Origin: Anaerolineaceae bacterium UBA6105
GTDB lineage: Bacteria; Chloroflexota; Anaerolineae; Anaerolineales; Anaerolineaceae
Length of the DNA: 54,344 nucleotides
Direction of reading: 5' to 3'
Assembly (NCBI GenBank): GCA_002423495.1
Contig: DIWN01000070.1
Coordinates: forward strand, 1,247-55,590
Made by a program: the position numbers and the translations under genes. Of this stretch, positions 7,632-17,511 are shown piece by piece (position 1 is the first letter of the stretch; every line of letters starts with the position of its first letter). The notes below the pieces were generated by a model that did not search any database, was not told the DNA's origin, and saw nothing but the letters and a program-made list of their open reading frames with translations.

Positions 7632-9074
7632 ATGGATCCTATCAAAGTACTTTTTGCCTCGGCTGAAGCCGCACCCTTTGCCAAAGTTGGTGGTTTGGGT
7701 GACGTTTCGGGTGCACTCCCTCCAGCTCTGCGGGATCTTGCAGCCGGAGAGCTGGATATCCGCCTCATCATGCCGTTTCATGCCGAGGTCAAGAAGAAGA
7801 ATCCCCCTCACCGCCTGATCGGTAACTTTTCTTTCGAAGCGAATGGACGTTTGATTGCAACGGATTTGTTTGTCAGCGAGATCAGCGGCGTGCTTGTGTA
7901 TTTGCTGGACAATGAATACATCAATCACGACTCACCGGTCTATCATGGTGACTGGATGCTGGATGGGATGAAATATGCCACATTCTCGTTGGCGCTGCTC
8001 GAAGCTTTGCGCTATCTTGATTGGAAGATTGACCTGCTGCATGCCAACGACTGGCATACTGCCCTTTCAGTCTATGCCCTGAAGACGATTTATGCCGATG
8101 ATCCATTTTTTGACGGGATTAAGACGATTCTTTCAGTTCACAACCTGCCATTCAACGGTTGGGGATCACAAGAAGCCATGAGTGCGCTCGGCTTTGAACC
8201 CAGCAGCGATCCTGATCTGCCCGATTGGGCAAAATACACTCCTCTTCCAATGGGACTTTCAGCTGCAGATAAGTTCTTGACAGTTTCCCCAAATTACGCG
8301 CGGGAGATCCTGACACCTGAATTCGGCTGTGGAATTGAAAGTTACTTGCAGAAGCACTCAGACAAAGTCATTGGGATCCTGAACGGTATCGACGAATCCA
8401 AATGGGATCCTGGAACTGATAAAGCCATATCAAGCAATTTCAGCCTTGATAACATTGAAGGAAAATTTAAGAACAAACTGGATCTGCAAAAGGCGCTTGG
8501 CTTCGAAATCAACGTAGACATTCCTCTTCTGACAACGGTCAGCAGGCTCGACCGCCAAAAGGGTATTCCCAGCATTCTCAACATTCTTCCAGCGATCATT
8601 GATCAACCATGGCAATTCGCGCTTCTGGGCACGGGCGATCCTGAGCTTGAGCGCCTGGCGAACGAACTCAGCGCGCATTACCCCACCAGGATTGCCTGCA
8701 TTATCAAATATGACGACGTAATTGCCCGAATGCTATACGCAAGCGGCGATATGTTCCTGATGCCAAGTCTTTATGAACCCTGTGGACTTTCCCAAATGTT
8801 CGCGATGCGCTATGGAAATCTTCCAGTTGCTACCAGCACCGGTGGTCTGGCCGATTCCATCCTCGATTATTCCGTTGACCCGAGCCTTGCTACTGGTTTC
8901 CTCTATGCGGAAAAGAACGAAAAAGGGTTAGGTCAGGCTCTAAAGGTCGCCCTGGAGGTTTTTGAGGATAAGACTTCCTGGGCAATTATGCGGCGCAACG
9001 CCATGAACACGCGCTTCTCATGGAGACTTTCCGCGGGTAATTATCTGGATGTATACAATAAACTCCTGGCTTAG
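7632..9074 (+). CDS. glgA: Glycogen synthase (ADP-glucose type)
   Basis: GlgA extends alpha-1,4-glucan chains from ADP-glucose. The 480-aa GT5 protein has the donor-binding KVGGLGDV at residues 18-25, HANDWHTAL, the LNGIDESKWDP motif at the domain junction, and the C-terminal SLYEPCGLSQ nucleotide-sugar site. The length is normal for bacterial GlgA. GAGG stands before ATG 7632, 17 bases after the amidohydrolase-CYTH stop. With malQ 21 bases downstream and ppgK convergent, the block handles storage glucan synthesis, remodelling and glucose activation. Confidence 0.95.
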   Translation: MDPIKVLFASAEAAPFAKVGGLGDVSGALPPALRDLAAGELDIRLIMPFHAEVKKKNPPHRLIGNFSFEANGRLIATDLFVSEISGVLVYLLDNEYINHDSPVYHGDWMLDGMKYATFSLALLEALRYLDWKIDLLHANDWHTALSVYALKTIYADDPFFDGIKTILSVHNLPFNGWGSQEAMSALGFEPSSDPDLPDWAKYTPLPMGLSAADKFLTVSPNYAREILTPEFGCGIESYLQKHSDKVIGILNGIDESKWDPGTDKAISSNFSLDNIEGKFKNKLDLQKALGFEINVDIPLLTTVSRLDRQKGIPSILNILPAIIDQPWQFALLGTGDPELERLANELSAHYPTRIACIIKYDDVIARMLYASGDMFLMPSLYEPCGLSQMFAMRYGNLPVATSTGGLADSILDYSVDPSLATGFLYAEKNEKGLGQALKVALEVFEDKTSWAIMRRNAMNTRFSWRLSAGNYLDVYNKLLA

Positions 9075-9095
9075 CCAGTTTCTGAAAGGCTCTTT

Positions 9096-10655
9096 ATGAA
9101 ACTTGAACGTTCTTCGGGTATCTTACTCCACCCAACAAGCCTCCCCAGTCCTGATGGAATTGGCGACTTAGGTCCGGAAGCTTATCGTTGGATCGACTTC
9201 CTCCACGATTCTGGCACACAACTATGGCAAATTCTCCCTCTCGGCCCGACAGGGTATGGCGATTCACCCTATCAATGTTTCTCAGCCTTTGCTGGTAATC
9301 CTTTCTTGGTCAGTCCGCTGCTCCTGTTGGAATCAGGTTTATTGAAAACCTCCGACTTGCGTCAAAGGCCAGAGTTCCCGGAAACTTCGGTAGACTTTGG
9401 ACCTGTAATTCAGTGGAAGAATCACATTCTGGATACCGCTTACGCAAATTATCTGCGCTTGAATTTAATTGAAATTGCGGATCAATTCAAACAGTTTCAG
9501 GCAGAAAACTTCCAGTGGCTTGATGACTACGCTCTATTTATGGCAATAAAGGAATCGCAAGGCGGGCAGCCTTGGTCTGCCTGGCCAGGAGATCTGAAAT
9601 TCCGTGATCGTTCTGCCATGGATAAGGTTCGCACTGAGCTGGCGACTGTGATCGAAAAGGTGAAGTTCAGCCAGTTCCTTTTCAACCAACAATGGCAAAA
9701 CCTGAAGAATTACGCCCACTCAAAAGGGATCCAAATCATTGGGGACATGCCTTTTGTCATTGCTTTTGATAGTGCTGATACCTGGGCTAATCCAGACCTC
9801 TTCCTGATGGATGAATCCCTCACCCCCACCATGGTGGCAGGAGTTCCACCGGATTACTTTTCAGCGACTGGTCAACTTTGGGGAAATCCCCTATACAATT
9901 GGCCCGTTCATGCCCATCAGAACTTTGATTGGTGGGCTCGTCGCCTCGGTGCCGTCCTCTCGATGGTAGACCTGGTCCGGCTGGATCACTTCCGCGGCTT
10001 TGCGGCAGCCTGGCATGTGCCATTTGGCTCAGAAACCGCTATCCATGGTGAGTGGATAAAAAGCCCGGGTTTTGAATTGTTTACAGAACTTAAAAAACGC
10101 TTCCCAGACCTGCCTATCATTGCTGAAGATTTGGGTGTTATCACACCGGATGTTGAAGAGCTGCGTGATGGCTTTGGGTTACCGGGGATGAAAATTCTCC
10201 AGTTTGCCTTCAGTGGCGACCCGGAAGACGACTTCCTGCCGCACCACTATCCAATTAATTGCTTCGCGTACACTGGCTCTCATGATAATGAAACCGCCCA
10301 GGGATGGTTCGATCATGCCACCCCAAACGAGAAGCTATTTTGCTTGAACTACCTCGGTGCCAATGAAACTGAAGTGCCGCACAGGATGATCCGGGAAGTT
10401 TGGCGATCGGTTGCCATGTTTACCGTTGCTCCCATGCAGGATTTTCTCGGCTTGGGTTCTGAAGCACGCATGAACCTGCCTGGATGCGCCTCAGGCAATT
10501 GGTCCTGGCGTATGTCCAGGCAAGCACTCAACAACACGCTTAAGGATCAGATTTATCAGCTCAACTTCCTCTTCAGCCGCCTGCCGGAAAGTGAAAAAAC
10601 GAAGAATACATTGAAGTTACAGTCGGAATTTAGCGATGTGGTTAAGCCGCACTAA
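9096..10655 (+). CDS. malQ: 4-alpha-glucanotransferase (amylomaltase)
   Basis: MalQ transfers alpha-1,4-glucan segments between maltodextrins and releases glucose. The 519-aa GH77 protein shows the N-terminal RSSGILLHPTSLPS, GDMPFVIAFDSADTW, the nucleophile region VRLDHFRGF, the acid/base AEDLGVITPDV and GSHDNET. The start at ATG 9096 has AAAGG upstream. It is the last gene of the run beginning at cinA and is followed by a strong hairpin at 10675-10708. Confidence 0.96.
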   Translation: MKLERSSGILLHPTSLPSPDGIGDLGPEAYRWIDFLHDSGTQLWQILPLGPTGYGDSPYQCFSAFAGNPFLVSPLLLLESGLLKTSDLRQRPEFPETSVDFGPVIQWKNHILDTAYANYLRLNLIEIADQFKQFQAENFQWLDDYALFMAIKESQGGQPWSAWPGDLKFRDRSAMDKVRTELATVIEKVKFSQFLFNQQWQNLKNYAHSKGIQIIGDMPFVIAFDSADTWANPDLFLMDESLTPTMVAGVPPDYFSATGQLWGNPLYNWPVHAHQNFDWWARRLGAVLSMVDLVRLDHFRGFAAAWHVPFGSETAIHGEWIKSPGFELFTELKKRFPDLPIIAEDLGVITPDVEELRDGFGLPGMKILQFAFSGDPEDDFLPHHYPINCFAYTGSHDNETAQGWFDHATPNEKLFCLNYLGANETEVPHRMIREVWRSVAMFTVAPMQDFLGLGSEARMNLPGCASGNWSWRMSRQALNNTLKDQIYQLNFLFSRLPESEKTKNTLKLQSEFSDVVKPH

Positions 10656-10674
10656 CAGCGCATTTTGGAATCAA

Positions 10675-10708
10675 AAAAGAGGCTGACAATCTAAAGTCAG
10701 CCTCTTTT
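10675..10708. terminator. Bidirectional rho-independent terminator between malQ and ppgK
   Basis: A perfect 13-base stem (AAAAGAGGCTGAC with GTCAGCCTCTTTT) encloses an 8-base loop (10688-10695). A/T runs at both ends serve malQ on plus and ppgK on minus. Confidence 0.9.
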
Positions 10709-10711
10709 GCT

Positions 10712-11461
10712 TTATCCTTGGGGATATTTTTCGTGAGCCGCCATCGCGGCGCCCACAATGCCAGCCAAATTTTGCAGCTTGGCAGCCACAACTGGAGCCT
10801 CAGTTGAAAAATACTTGGCATATTTCTCAAAGTCTTTGCTGATACCGCCGCCCAGGACAAATATTTCAGGGTTGAGCAGGGCTTCATAGGTAAGTAGAAC
10901 ATTATTAAAACGGGATGCCCACTGTTTCCAGGATAATTTCTCTTTTGTTTTGATCGCCGCGGAAGCGCGATGCTCCGCTTCTTTTCCGTGAATCTCGATA
11001 TGACCGAGCTCGGTGTTGGGCATCAACTTGCTTTCCACAAATATGGCAGTCCCAAGCCCCGTGCCGATTGTCAGGAACATCACCACGTCGAATTCCCTCA
11101 GTGCCTCATCCCCAAAGCGCATCTCAGCCAATCCGGCAGCGTCCGCGTCATTCAGGACCAAAGCCGGCTGCCCGGTTTTTTCCGTGATCATGGTTTCCAG
11201 GTTCTTACCAATCCAATCTTTGTGAAGATTGGCAGATGTAAAAATCTGGCCATGTTTCACCACACCCGGGAAACCCGCGCCAATGGGACCTTCATAATTA
11301 AGTGTTTTCTTGATTTTATTGATGCTTTTGACAATAACCGCTGGTTCCTGGATGGTCTTATAGGCTATCCGAACCCGCTCTGAAACCAATAGACCCGTCT
11401 CAGTGTCCACGATCGCGCCTTTTGTGGCAGAACCTCCGATGTCAATACCTAATACCTGCAT
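10712..11461 (-). CDS. ppgK: Polyphosphate glucokinase (ROK family)
   Basis: The 249-aa product is a ROK-family sugar kinase with the phosphate-binding loop GIDIGGSATKGA at the N-terminus, a second phosphate motif TIGTGLGTA, and the catalytic Asp region LNDADAAGLAE. The length, the start, and the lack of a long insertion and of the classical ROK zinc motif point to the PpgK type, which phosphorylates glucose with polyphosphate or ATP. Substrate preference cannot be proved from sequence. It sits 11 bases after mltG on the same strand. It could activate glucose released by the convergent malQ. Confidence 0.85.
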   Translation of the reverse strand: MQVLGIDIGGSATKGAIVDTETGLLVSERVRIAYKTIQEPAVIVKSINKIKKTLNYEGPIGAGFPGVVKHGQIFTSANLHKDWIGKNLETMITEKTGQPALVLNDADAAGLAEMRFGDEALREFDVVMFLTIGTGLGTAIFVESKLMPNTELGHIEIHGKEAEHRASAAIKTKEKLSWKQWASRFNNVLLTYEALLNPEIFVLGGGISKDFEKYAKYFSTEAPVVAAKLQNLAGIVGAAMAAHEKYPQG

Positions 11462-11472
11462 AACTCCTCCTT

Positions 11473-12606
11473 TTAGTCACACCCAAAATCCAAGTGTTCT
11501 TCATATGTTTTTGAAAAATTATGTGTCATTCTGCCGTCACATTTGGCTCTAAAAAATAAATAATCGGTTTCTGCTGGAGCCACAGCGGCGCTTAGCGCTG
11601 CCAGGCTCGGGTTTGAAATTGGTCCGGGTGGTAAACCTGGATATCGGTATGTATTATACGGCGAATTTACCTCTAAATCGCTATAAGTTAGTGGGCTTTT
11701 CCACCAGGTGTTTGCCTGTGCGTCGTATCCTAAAGCATACTGAACAGTCGGGTCTGTCTCAAGCCGCATTCCAATCGCCAGGCGGTTGTAAAAGACGGAG
11801 GCAATCGTCGCCATTTCTTCTTCAGCAAGCGTCTCCCTTTGAATAATTGAAGCCATAGTGATAGCCTCATGCAGTGTCAGACCGCTGCTTGCCAAATCTC
11901 GTTGAAACTCCTCTGTGATTACACTGGTCCTAAAGCGTGTCAGAATTTCAACAACAAAGTCCTCAAGCGAGATGTCAGGCTTCATGCTGTACTTGCCAGG
12001 AAAAAAGTAACCTTCCAGGGTCAACAACGGCGGAATCTGCAGCTGCTCTCTGTATGTGTCCGGGGGTGCTGTTGCCAGGGTAAGGAAATTTGCCGAACTG
12101 AAGGATAGCCCCAGTCCGTCAATCATCGTGGCAATCTCTTCCATGCGCCAGCCCGCATAGATGACAAATTGCTTGTCGCGTCGGGTGACATCAGAAACCA
12201 GGTTAGCAATTTTAATTGCATTTAAACCCATTGGCACGGTGTAGTTTCCGGGTTGAATATTGCGATCCTTCCCTGAATAACTGAGGTAAGTACAGGTCAG
12301 GCTCGCGGATGCTACCAGGTTCTTTTGCTCCAGGTTCAAGCAAAGTTGTTGGATGGATTGATCCGGTTCGACTGTCACCTTCTCTTCCCGCAGTCCGCTG
12401 CCTGGCGCGACGGCCAGCATTTCCTCCCTGCCCTGGTATAGCATAATGCTATGCTTCAATGCAGAAATAGGGCTTACAGATTTTCCTGGAAAACCATAAA
12501 TTGCTCTGGTCATGTAATTCACAGACACCAGTGCTGTGGCAAAAACCATTGCCAGCAGCAGGAATAGGATGAGGAAAGTCGGGTTACGCTTTTTCGTCAC
12601 ATTCAT
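11473..12606 (-). CDS. mltG: Endolytic murein transglycosylase MltG (YceG-like)
   Basis: MltG cuts nascent peptidoglycan strands and so limits glycan length. The protein has one N-terminal membrane segment (about residues 8-28 from this start), a LysM-like region, and the YceG catalytic block SIIQRETLAEEEM with the presumed catalytic Glu, followed by SVFYNRL and LETDPTVQYALG. I start it at ATG 12606 (MNVTKKRNP), not at the ATG 27 bases upstream, which leaves a 23-base overlap with ruvX. About 377 aa. It precedes ppgK on the minus strand. Confidence 0.92.
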   Translation of the reverse strand: MNVTKKRNPTFLILFLLLAMVFATALVSVNYMTRAIYGFPGKSVSPISALKHSIMLYQGREEMLAVAPGSGLREEKVTVEPDQSIQQLCLNLEQKNLVASASLTCTYLSYSGKDRNIQPGNYTVPMGLNAIKIANLVSDVTRRDKQFVIYAGWRMEEIATMIDGLGLSFSSANFLTLATAPPDTYREQLQIPPLLTLEGYFFPGKYSMKPDISLEDFVVEILTRFRTSVITEEFQRDLASSGLTLHEAITMASIIQRETLAEEEMATIASVFYNRLAIGMRLETDPTVQYALGYDAQANTWWKSPLTYSDLEVNSPYNTYRYPGLPPGPISNPSLAALSAAVAPAETDYLFFRAKCDGRMTHNFSKTYEEHLDFGCD

Positions 12607-13027
12607 CCTCAGGATATTGCGCGTGGTGATCAAGATAGTTCTGCAGGATCATTGCCGCGGCCTTGTCGTCAATTGCTGTTCGCCGTGAACTCCGGCTTTT
12701 CTTCATTTGCAAGCTGGTGGCAATGACATCCTGAGTGGAAAATGACTCGTCCCAGGTTATCACAGGCAACTTGCAAACAGATCTTAATTGCTCGACAAAA
12801 CGCAGTACTGAGCGAGCCCGGGGACCCTCACTGCCGTCGGAATCGTATGGGATACCCACAACAATCTTCGCGCAGCCCCCTTCTTCGCCGATTCTGCAGA
12901 CTGTTTCAGCATCCTTTGCCCTGGAAACATGCGTGATGATGGAAAGCGGTCTTGCAAAACTACCGCTCTCATCGCTGATCGCGATCCCAATTCTCACATT
13001 TCCGTGGTCAATTCCGAGAATTTTCAA
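12584..13027 (-). CDS. ruvX: Putative pre-16S rRNA nuclease / Holliday junction resolvase-like RuvX (YqgF)
   Basis: The 147-aa protein is a typical YqgF/RuvX RNase H-fold nuclease: GIDHGNVRIGIAISDE at the start, GIPYDSDG, then WDESFSTQDV and IDDKAAAMIL with the remaining acidic residues. The family processes the 16S rRNA 5' end in E. coli. The start codon is TTG at 13027, since an upstream ATG runs into a stop. mltG follows with a 23-base overlap, a common yqgF-mltG arrangement. Confidence 0.93.
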   Translation of the reverse strand: MKILGIDHGNVRIGIAISDESGSFARPLSIITHVSRAKDAETVCRIGEEGGCAKIVVGIPYDSDGSEGPRARSVLRFVEQLRSVCKLPVITWDESFSTQDVIATSLQMKKSRSSRRTAIDDKAAAMILQNYLDHHAQYPEDECDEKA

Positions 13028-13043
13028 ATTTCAGGTCATTTCC

Positions 13044-13072
13044 TTGCAATTTTATTTTAAAGATTATACAAT
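13044..13072 (+). promoter_or_regulatory. Promoter of the DUF4139-type gene; overlapping minus-strand -10 for ruvX
   Basis: Plus strand: TTGCAA (13044-13049), a 17-base spacer and TACAAT (13067-13072). The same A/T block read on minus gives a perfect TATAAT (13068-13063) that could drive ruvX. The two -10 boxes overlap, so the divergent transcripts may compete. Confidence 0.5.
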
Positions 13073-13100
13073 GATTCATCTCAAACGAAATGGGGTTCCA

Positions 13101-14693
13101 ATGTCTGATATACAAACGAAAATCACAAAAGTAATCCTGTATCCTTCCACCGCCCGTGTTACTAGAACGGCTGCATTTCATCTGCCAGCTGGAGATCACG
13201 AGGTCCAACTCCAGGCAATTCCTGGTTCCATTGACTCTTCATCTGTGAGCGTCAACCTTAAAACCACGTCTCAAGCGGTTGTACTGAGAAATATCGCCGT
13301 CGACACGATTGTGACCGCTCTGGCAAACCGCGAAGAACTTGCCCAACTTGAAGCTGAGATCAGAGATCTGGGTGAAGAAATCGAATCTGCCCGCCAAAGG
13401 CTCTCCGGCGCAGCCGCTAAAATTGCCCACATCGATGGACTGCTTTCAGAAACGCGCAACATAGTTTATGCTCTGACGCAGGAAAAGATATCCCTCGAGG
13501 AACACTTCAGTCAGGTTGGGCAAATCGATTCCAAACGGGAAGTTTATATCCAGGAGCAATCACGGCTGCGAATTGATCTGCAAAAGCTGGAAGATGAGCT
13601 AAAGGAAAAGAAACTGCTCTCCCAGAGTCTCAGCAACAGCGGGAGCCATGAGACTACCAGGATCAAACTTCGGATCGAAACCCAGGAAGAGGTCAGCATC
13701 AAACTTGAATTGAGCCATCTCCAGTATTCCTGCGGCTGGGATCCTGTCTACCGTGCATCATTGGAAGGTCACACGTTAAAGCTGGCATATGAAGCTGAGG
13801 TTAAGCAAAAGACAGGTGAGGATTGGCAGGAAGTGGCAATGAGCCTCTCCACCTCCCAGCCGATAGGCTTTAGGGATCTTCCGGAGTTGAGGCCTTGGTA
13901 TCTAGAACAAATGTCGCCTTCACGTGCTGTCAATATCCTAAAAAGTAATGTGATTGCAGCAACGCCTGCTGGTCCAAGATCTAAGGAGGATACCGGACAA
14001 TTTCCTACGGATGAATTTGATTCACTTTTTGATGACCTTAGAGAAGAGAGAGCAGTTTTGGTTAAAGATCAGGGAGTCAGCATGCGTTTCGAACTTCCGA
14101 ACACTGTTTCAGCGCCCAGCAAGGACACTGCAACTCGGCTAAACATCGCAAACCTTCATTTGGACTCTGAGGTAGACCTGTTGATCGTTCCAAAAATCTC
14201 TTCTGATGCTTTTCGTCGGTTAAAACTCACCAATGAATCCAAATTCACCCTGATGCCTGGCAGGGCAGCTCAATTTTTAGATGGGGAATATCTTGGAGAG
14301 ATTTATTTTGACCTTGTCCCTGCAGGCGGGAAAAAAGATATCAGTTTTGGTTCTGACCAACGCGTCATCGTGAAACGTGAAATTAAGCAGCAGGAAGTTG
14401 GCAAGAAAGTGCTGCAAGGCCGTAACATGCGTGCTTACAAATATCAGATAACGATAACTAATCCGTCTTCTGAAATGCTAAAAGCCGAAATCCAGGATAA
14501 CGTCCCTGTCTCCCGCGAGGACGATATTAAGGTCCGTCTTGATAACGTAGAACCAAAACCAACAAAAATCGATGAACTCAACCGGATGACATGGAATTTG
14601 TCCTTGGAACCTAACTCAACCACTCTTCTGAAATTCGAATTTATGGTCGAAGCTCCGAGGGATGTTCCGATTATCGGATTGCCCAATGATTAA
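13101..14693 (+). CDS. DUF4139/MuiA-like coiled-coil protein
   Basis: The 530-aa protein resembles the mucoidy-inhibitor MuiA/DUF4139 family: an N-terminal beta domain (residues 1 to about 75, ITKVILYPSTARVTRTA), a long coiled coil (about 85-190, rich in Glu, Leu and Lys heptads), and a large beta-rich C-terminal region (YSCGWDPVYRASLEG, KTGEDWQEVAMSLSTSQP, YQITITNPSSEMLKAEIQDNVPVS). The function of the family is not established. There is no signal peptide, which is unusual because many relatives are exported. ATG 13101 with an upstream GGGG is chosen; the open frame further upstream lies over ruvX and is not coding. A strong terminator follows. Confidence 0.82.
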   Translation: MSDIQTKITKVILYPSTARVTRTAAFHLPAGDHEVQLQAIPGSIDSSSVSVNLKTTSQAVVLRNIAVDTIVTALANREELAQLEAEIRDLGEEIESARQRLSGAAAKIAHIDGLLSETRNIVYALTQEKISLEEHFSQVGQIDSKREVYIQEQSRLRIDLQKLEDELKEKKLLSQSLSNSGSHETTRIKLRIETQEEVSIKLELSHLQYSCGWDPVYRASLEGHTLKLAYEAEVKQKTGEDWQEVAMSLSTSQPIGFRDLPELRPWYLEQMSPSRAVNILKSNVIAATPAGPRSKEDTGQFPTDEFDSLFDDLREERAVLVKDQGVSMRFELPNTVSAPSKDTATRLNIANLHLDSEVDLLIVPKISSDAFRRLKLTNESKFTLMPGRAAQFLDGEYLGEIYFDLVPAGGKKDISFGSDQRVIVKREIKQQEVGKKVLQGRNMRAYKYQITITNPSSEMLKAEIQDNVPVSREDDIKVRLDNVEPKPTKIDELNRMTWNLSLEPNSTTLLKFEFMVEAPRDVPIIGLPND

Positions 14694-14697
14694 CACA

Positions 14698-14728
14698 AAA
14701 AGGCAGTGGCTACAAACCACTGCCTTTT
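14698..14728. terminator. Bidirectional terminator between the DUF4139 gene and tal-pgi
   Basis: A perfect 12-base stem (AAAAGGCAGTGG with CCACTGCCTTTT) encloses a 7-base loop (14710-14716), with T/A runs on either side. It lies between convergent genes. Confidence 0.9.
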
Positions 14729-14743
14729 CTTAAACCAGTCAGA

Positions 14744-17494
14744 TTAATTTTTCAGGTGAACCCTGAGAGCGTTTCGATCCTTTTGCACCAATGCCTGCAG
14801 GTCACCCAAAGCCTGTGCCCTCTGCAGGGTCCCAAAGCTCATTCCTTCGCCAGGGATGTCAAAATCCAGCTCAGCATCTTTGGTAAAGTGAATGAACAGC
14901 CCGCCAGGCTGGCCGCCCTTGTGGAGCTGCCCGGTTGAATGCAGGAAGCGCGGTCCAAAGCCAAGTGTGGTCGCTTTATTGACCGTGTTCAGAATCTTTT
15001 CCCGTAAAGCCTGTAGAAATTCGAAATTCTCTTTTATTCGTGGAACAAATCCGCTCAGAACAACATAGCCTCTTTCCGGAACCGTCCTGGCATAGTCCAG
15101 CAATAATGCCTCAAGTTCAGTTTCCTTCAAGGCCTCTTCATTTTTGAAGCCATACACTACTGCCTCGTCATTTTCCCAGATTGGCTCACCGTCATCCAGT
15201 TTGCCGTTCTTCTGGTAGGCGTTGATCACTTCCCTGGCTATCGTTTTACTGAGCTGCACATTCGGTTGATCAAACGCGTTCACCTGCAGCACCGCGCATG
15301 CGATCGCTGTGGCATACTCCCAGCGATAAAATTCTTTCGCAAGTGTATACGGCTCCGGAATGGCAATCGTCAACACCACATGCCCGGCTTGTTTCAGTTC
15401 TTCCGCTAAATTGGCTTTACTGCCATCGGTCTTGAAGTAGACAAAAATCCTGTCATCAGGATAATTTTGTCCATGCAGCACCGGTTCGTTCTCAATTGGC
15501 AGAATGCCCTTGCCCTCTTTTCCGCTGCTTTCCGCGATCAACTGCTCAAGCCAGGGCACCAGGTTGCTGGCAAATCCTTCAGCAATGAAGGTCAATTTGT
15601 CTTTTCCGTGCTTTTGAGCCTCACCCAGCACCAAGCCCAGCATCAGGTTGGGATTAGCTGAATATGGCACGTTTTTACGGCTCTGAAGGTCAGAGGCATT
15701 GCCCTGCCCAAGCATTTTTTGCAGATCGATGCCCATCACAGCGGCCGGCACCAGCCCAAAGCGGGTAAACACCGAGTAGCGTCCGCCGACGTCCGGGCGG
15801 GCATTAAACACCTTGCGAAAACCTTTTCTGTAAGCCAGGTCCTGCAACGAAGTGTTGGGATCTGTGATTGCCACAAAATGCTTGCCAACATTCTCAGGAT
15901 CAATCTTCTCCAATTCAGCCCAAAAATACTTAAACGCTGACATGGTTTCGCTGGTGCCACCGCTTTTGCTCGAGACGATAAAAAGTGTTTTCTTCAGATC
16001 AACCCCGCGTAATCGGAAAGCGATCTCATCCGGGCTGGTTGTATCAATGATCTGCAGCTTCAAACCCTTGCCGCCCGCAGGCGCAATCGCCTGGCTCATA
16101 ACTTCCGGAGCCAGGGAAGAGCCGCCCATACCGAGCACAAAAGCATACTCATAGCCTTCAGAAAGCAGTTTTTCCTTGAAGGCTGTCAGTTCTTCAATGA
16201 TGGCAAATTGCTGACCTGGCAAACTCAGCCAACCCAAACGCTCACGGATCTCATCGTGACCAGACTGATCTTCTGTCCAGAATGATGGTTCGTGATCAAA
16301 CAGACTACCCACAAAAATTTCATCCGCGGCTCTTTTAACCGCAGCATGAATTGCATCTCCAAGGTCTGCAAGTTCCGCCTTGAAGAAGGCCCGCTTGGTT
16401 TCAATTGTTTCCAATAACGAAAGGTATGCCTGCTTAAACTTTTCTACTCCGTCATCTTCCAGTTCCTGGGCAATGCGAAGAAAGTCAAAGCCAAGATCCG
16501 GCATCATGTCGAAGTTATCGGTTGCCCGTTGCAGATCCTGTTCAATCCGCAGCTCAGTATCTCCATGGTCCAAAAACGCGCTCAAGGTCGCTGGTGGGAT
16601 CGTGTTGACGCTCTCTGGAGCGACCAATTCATCCACATATAAAGTGTCGGAATAGTCTTTGTTCTTGGTGCCTGTCGATGCCCAAAGCGGTCGTTGCACC
16701 CGCGCGCCATGTTGCTTAAGCTTCTCAAATCGCTCTGTAGCGAAGAATTTCAAAAATTCCTGGTAAGCAAGTCTGGCGTTGTCAACTGCGATCTTCCCGG
16801 TTAATGCAGCTACCTGATCTGTTGCCTGGGGATTAGCTTCAACATACTCCTGCAGGCGGCTATCCACCAGGCTATCGATCCGTGAGACAAAGAAAGACGC
16901 CACGCTGGCAATCCGATCTATTGGCAGTCCTTTCTCAAGGCGTTTCTCCAGACCACAAAGATAAGCCTCCATCACTTCGAGATACCTGGGAATTGAGAAT
17001 ATCAGGGTGGCATTGACGTTAATGCCTTCGCTGATCAAAGCCTCAATCACAGGCAATCCTGCTTTGGTTGCGGGCACTTTGATCATGACGTTCTTACGAT
17101 TCATCTGAGCCCACAAGGCGCGGCCATCTTCGATTGATTTCTCGATCTCATAGGCCAGCAGCGGGTTTATCTCGACGCTTACCATGCCGTCCACGCCATC
17201 AGTAGCTTCGTATACCGGCTTGAATAGATCTGCCGCCGCCTGGATATCTTCACGCACCAGCTCAAGATAGATTTGTTCCTTGTTGAGCCCTGCCCAGGCC
17301 ATCGATTGCAGAGTATCGTCATAAGCCGCGCTGCTGCTGATGGATTTTTCAAAGATGCTGGGGTTGGAAGTAACGCCATAGACCTCCCCGTCTTCGATCA
17401 TGCGTGCCATCTCGCCATTTACCAACATGCCGTGTTCAATGTTGTCGTACCAAACGGATTGTCCGGCTTGTTTTAAAGATTCAGATCGCTTCAT
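14744..17494 (-). CDS. tal-pgi: Bifunctional transaldolase / glucose-6-phosphate isomerase
   Basis: This 916-aa fusion joins two sugar-phosphate enzymes. Residues 1 to about 365 are transaldolase (TSNPSIFEKSI, VSVEINPLLA, and the Schiff-base lysine at Lys139 in MIKVPATKAG). Residues from about 385 to the end are phosphoglucose isomerase (GMGGSSLAPEV, SSKSGGTSETMSAF, GGRYSVFTRFG, STGQLHKGG). It interconverts sedoheptulose-7-P and glyceraldehyde-3-P with erythrose-4-P and fructose-6-P, then fructose-6-P with glucose-6-P. It lies 17 bases after tkt and forms a two-gene non-oxidative pentose phosphate operon. Fusions of this type are known in several phyla. Confidence 0.95.
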   Translation of the reverse strand: MKRSESLKQAGQSVWYDNIEHGMLVNGEMARMIEDGEVYGVTSNPSIFEKSISSSAAYDDTLQSMAWAGLNKEQIYLELVREDIQAAADLFKPVYEATDGVDGMVSVEINPLLAYEIEKSIEDGRALWAQMNRKNVMIKVPATKAGLPVIEALISEGINVNATLIFSIPRYLEVMEAYLCGLEKRLEKGLPIDRIASVASFFVSRIDSLVDSRLQEYVEANPQATDQVAALTGKIAVDNARLAYQEFLKFFATERFEKLKQHGARVQRPLWASTGTKNKDYSDTLYVDELVAPESVNTIPPATLSAFLDHGDTELRIEQDLQRATDNFDMMPDLGFDFLRIAQELEDDGVEKFKQAYLSLLETIETKRAFFKAELADLGDAIHAAVKRAADEIFVGSLFDHEPSFWTEDQSGHDEIRERLGWLSLPGQQFAIIEELTAFKEKLLSEGYEYAFVLGMGGSSLAPEVMSQAIAPAGGKGLKLQIIDTTSPDEIAFRLRGVDLKKTLFIVSSKSGGTSETMSAFKYFWAELEKIDPENVGKHFVAITDPNTSLQDLAYRKGFRKVFNARPDVGGRYSVFTRFGLVPAAVMGIDLQKMLGQGNASDLQSRKNVPYSANPNLMLGLVLGEAQKHGKDKLTFIAEGFASNLVPWLEQLIAESSGKEGKGILPIENEPVLHGQNYPDDRIFVYFKTDGSKANLAEELKQAGHVVLTIAIPEPYTLAKEFYRWEYATAIACAVLQVNAFDQPNVQLSKTIAREVINAYQKNGKLDDGEPIWENDEAVVYGFKNEEALKETELEALLLDYARTVPERGYVVLSGFVPRIKENFEFLQALREKILNTVNKATTLGFGPRFLHSTGQLHKGGQPGGLFIHFTKDAELDFDIPGEGMSFGTLQRAQALGDLQALVQKDRNALRVHLKN

Positions 17495-17511
17495 TCATTC
17501 ACTCCAGTTTT

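Noticed and set aside
12735..13100. Extension of the DUF4139-type protein into ruvX
   Set aside because: Antisense to ruvX; the family N-terminus begins at ATG 13101 with its own ribosome-binding site and promoter.
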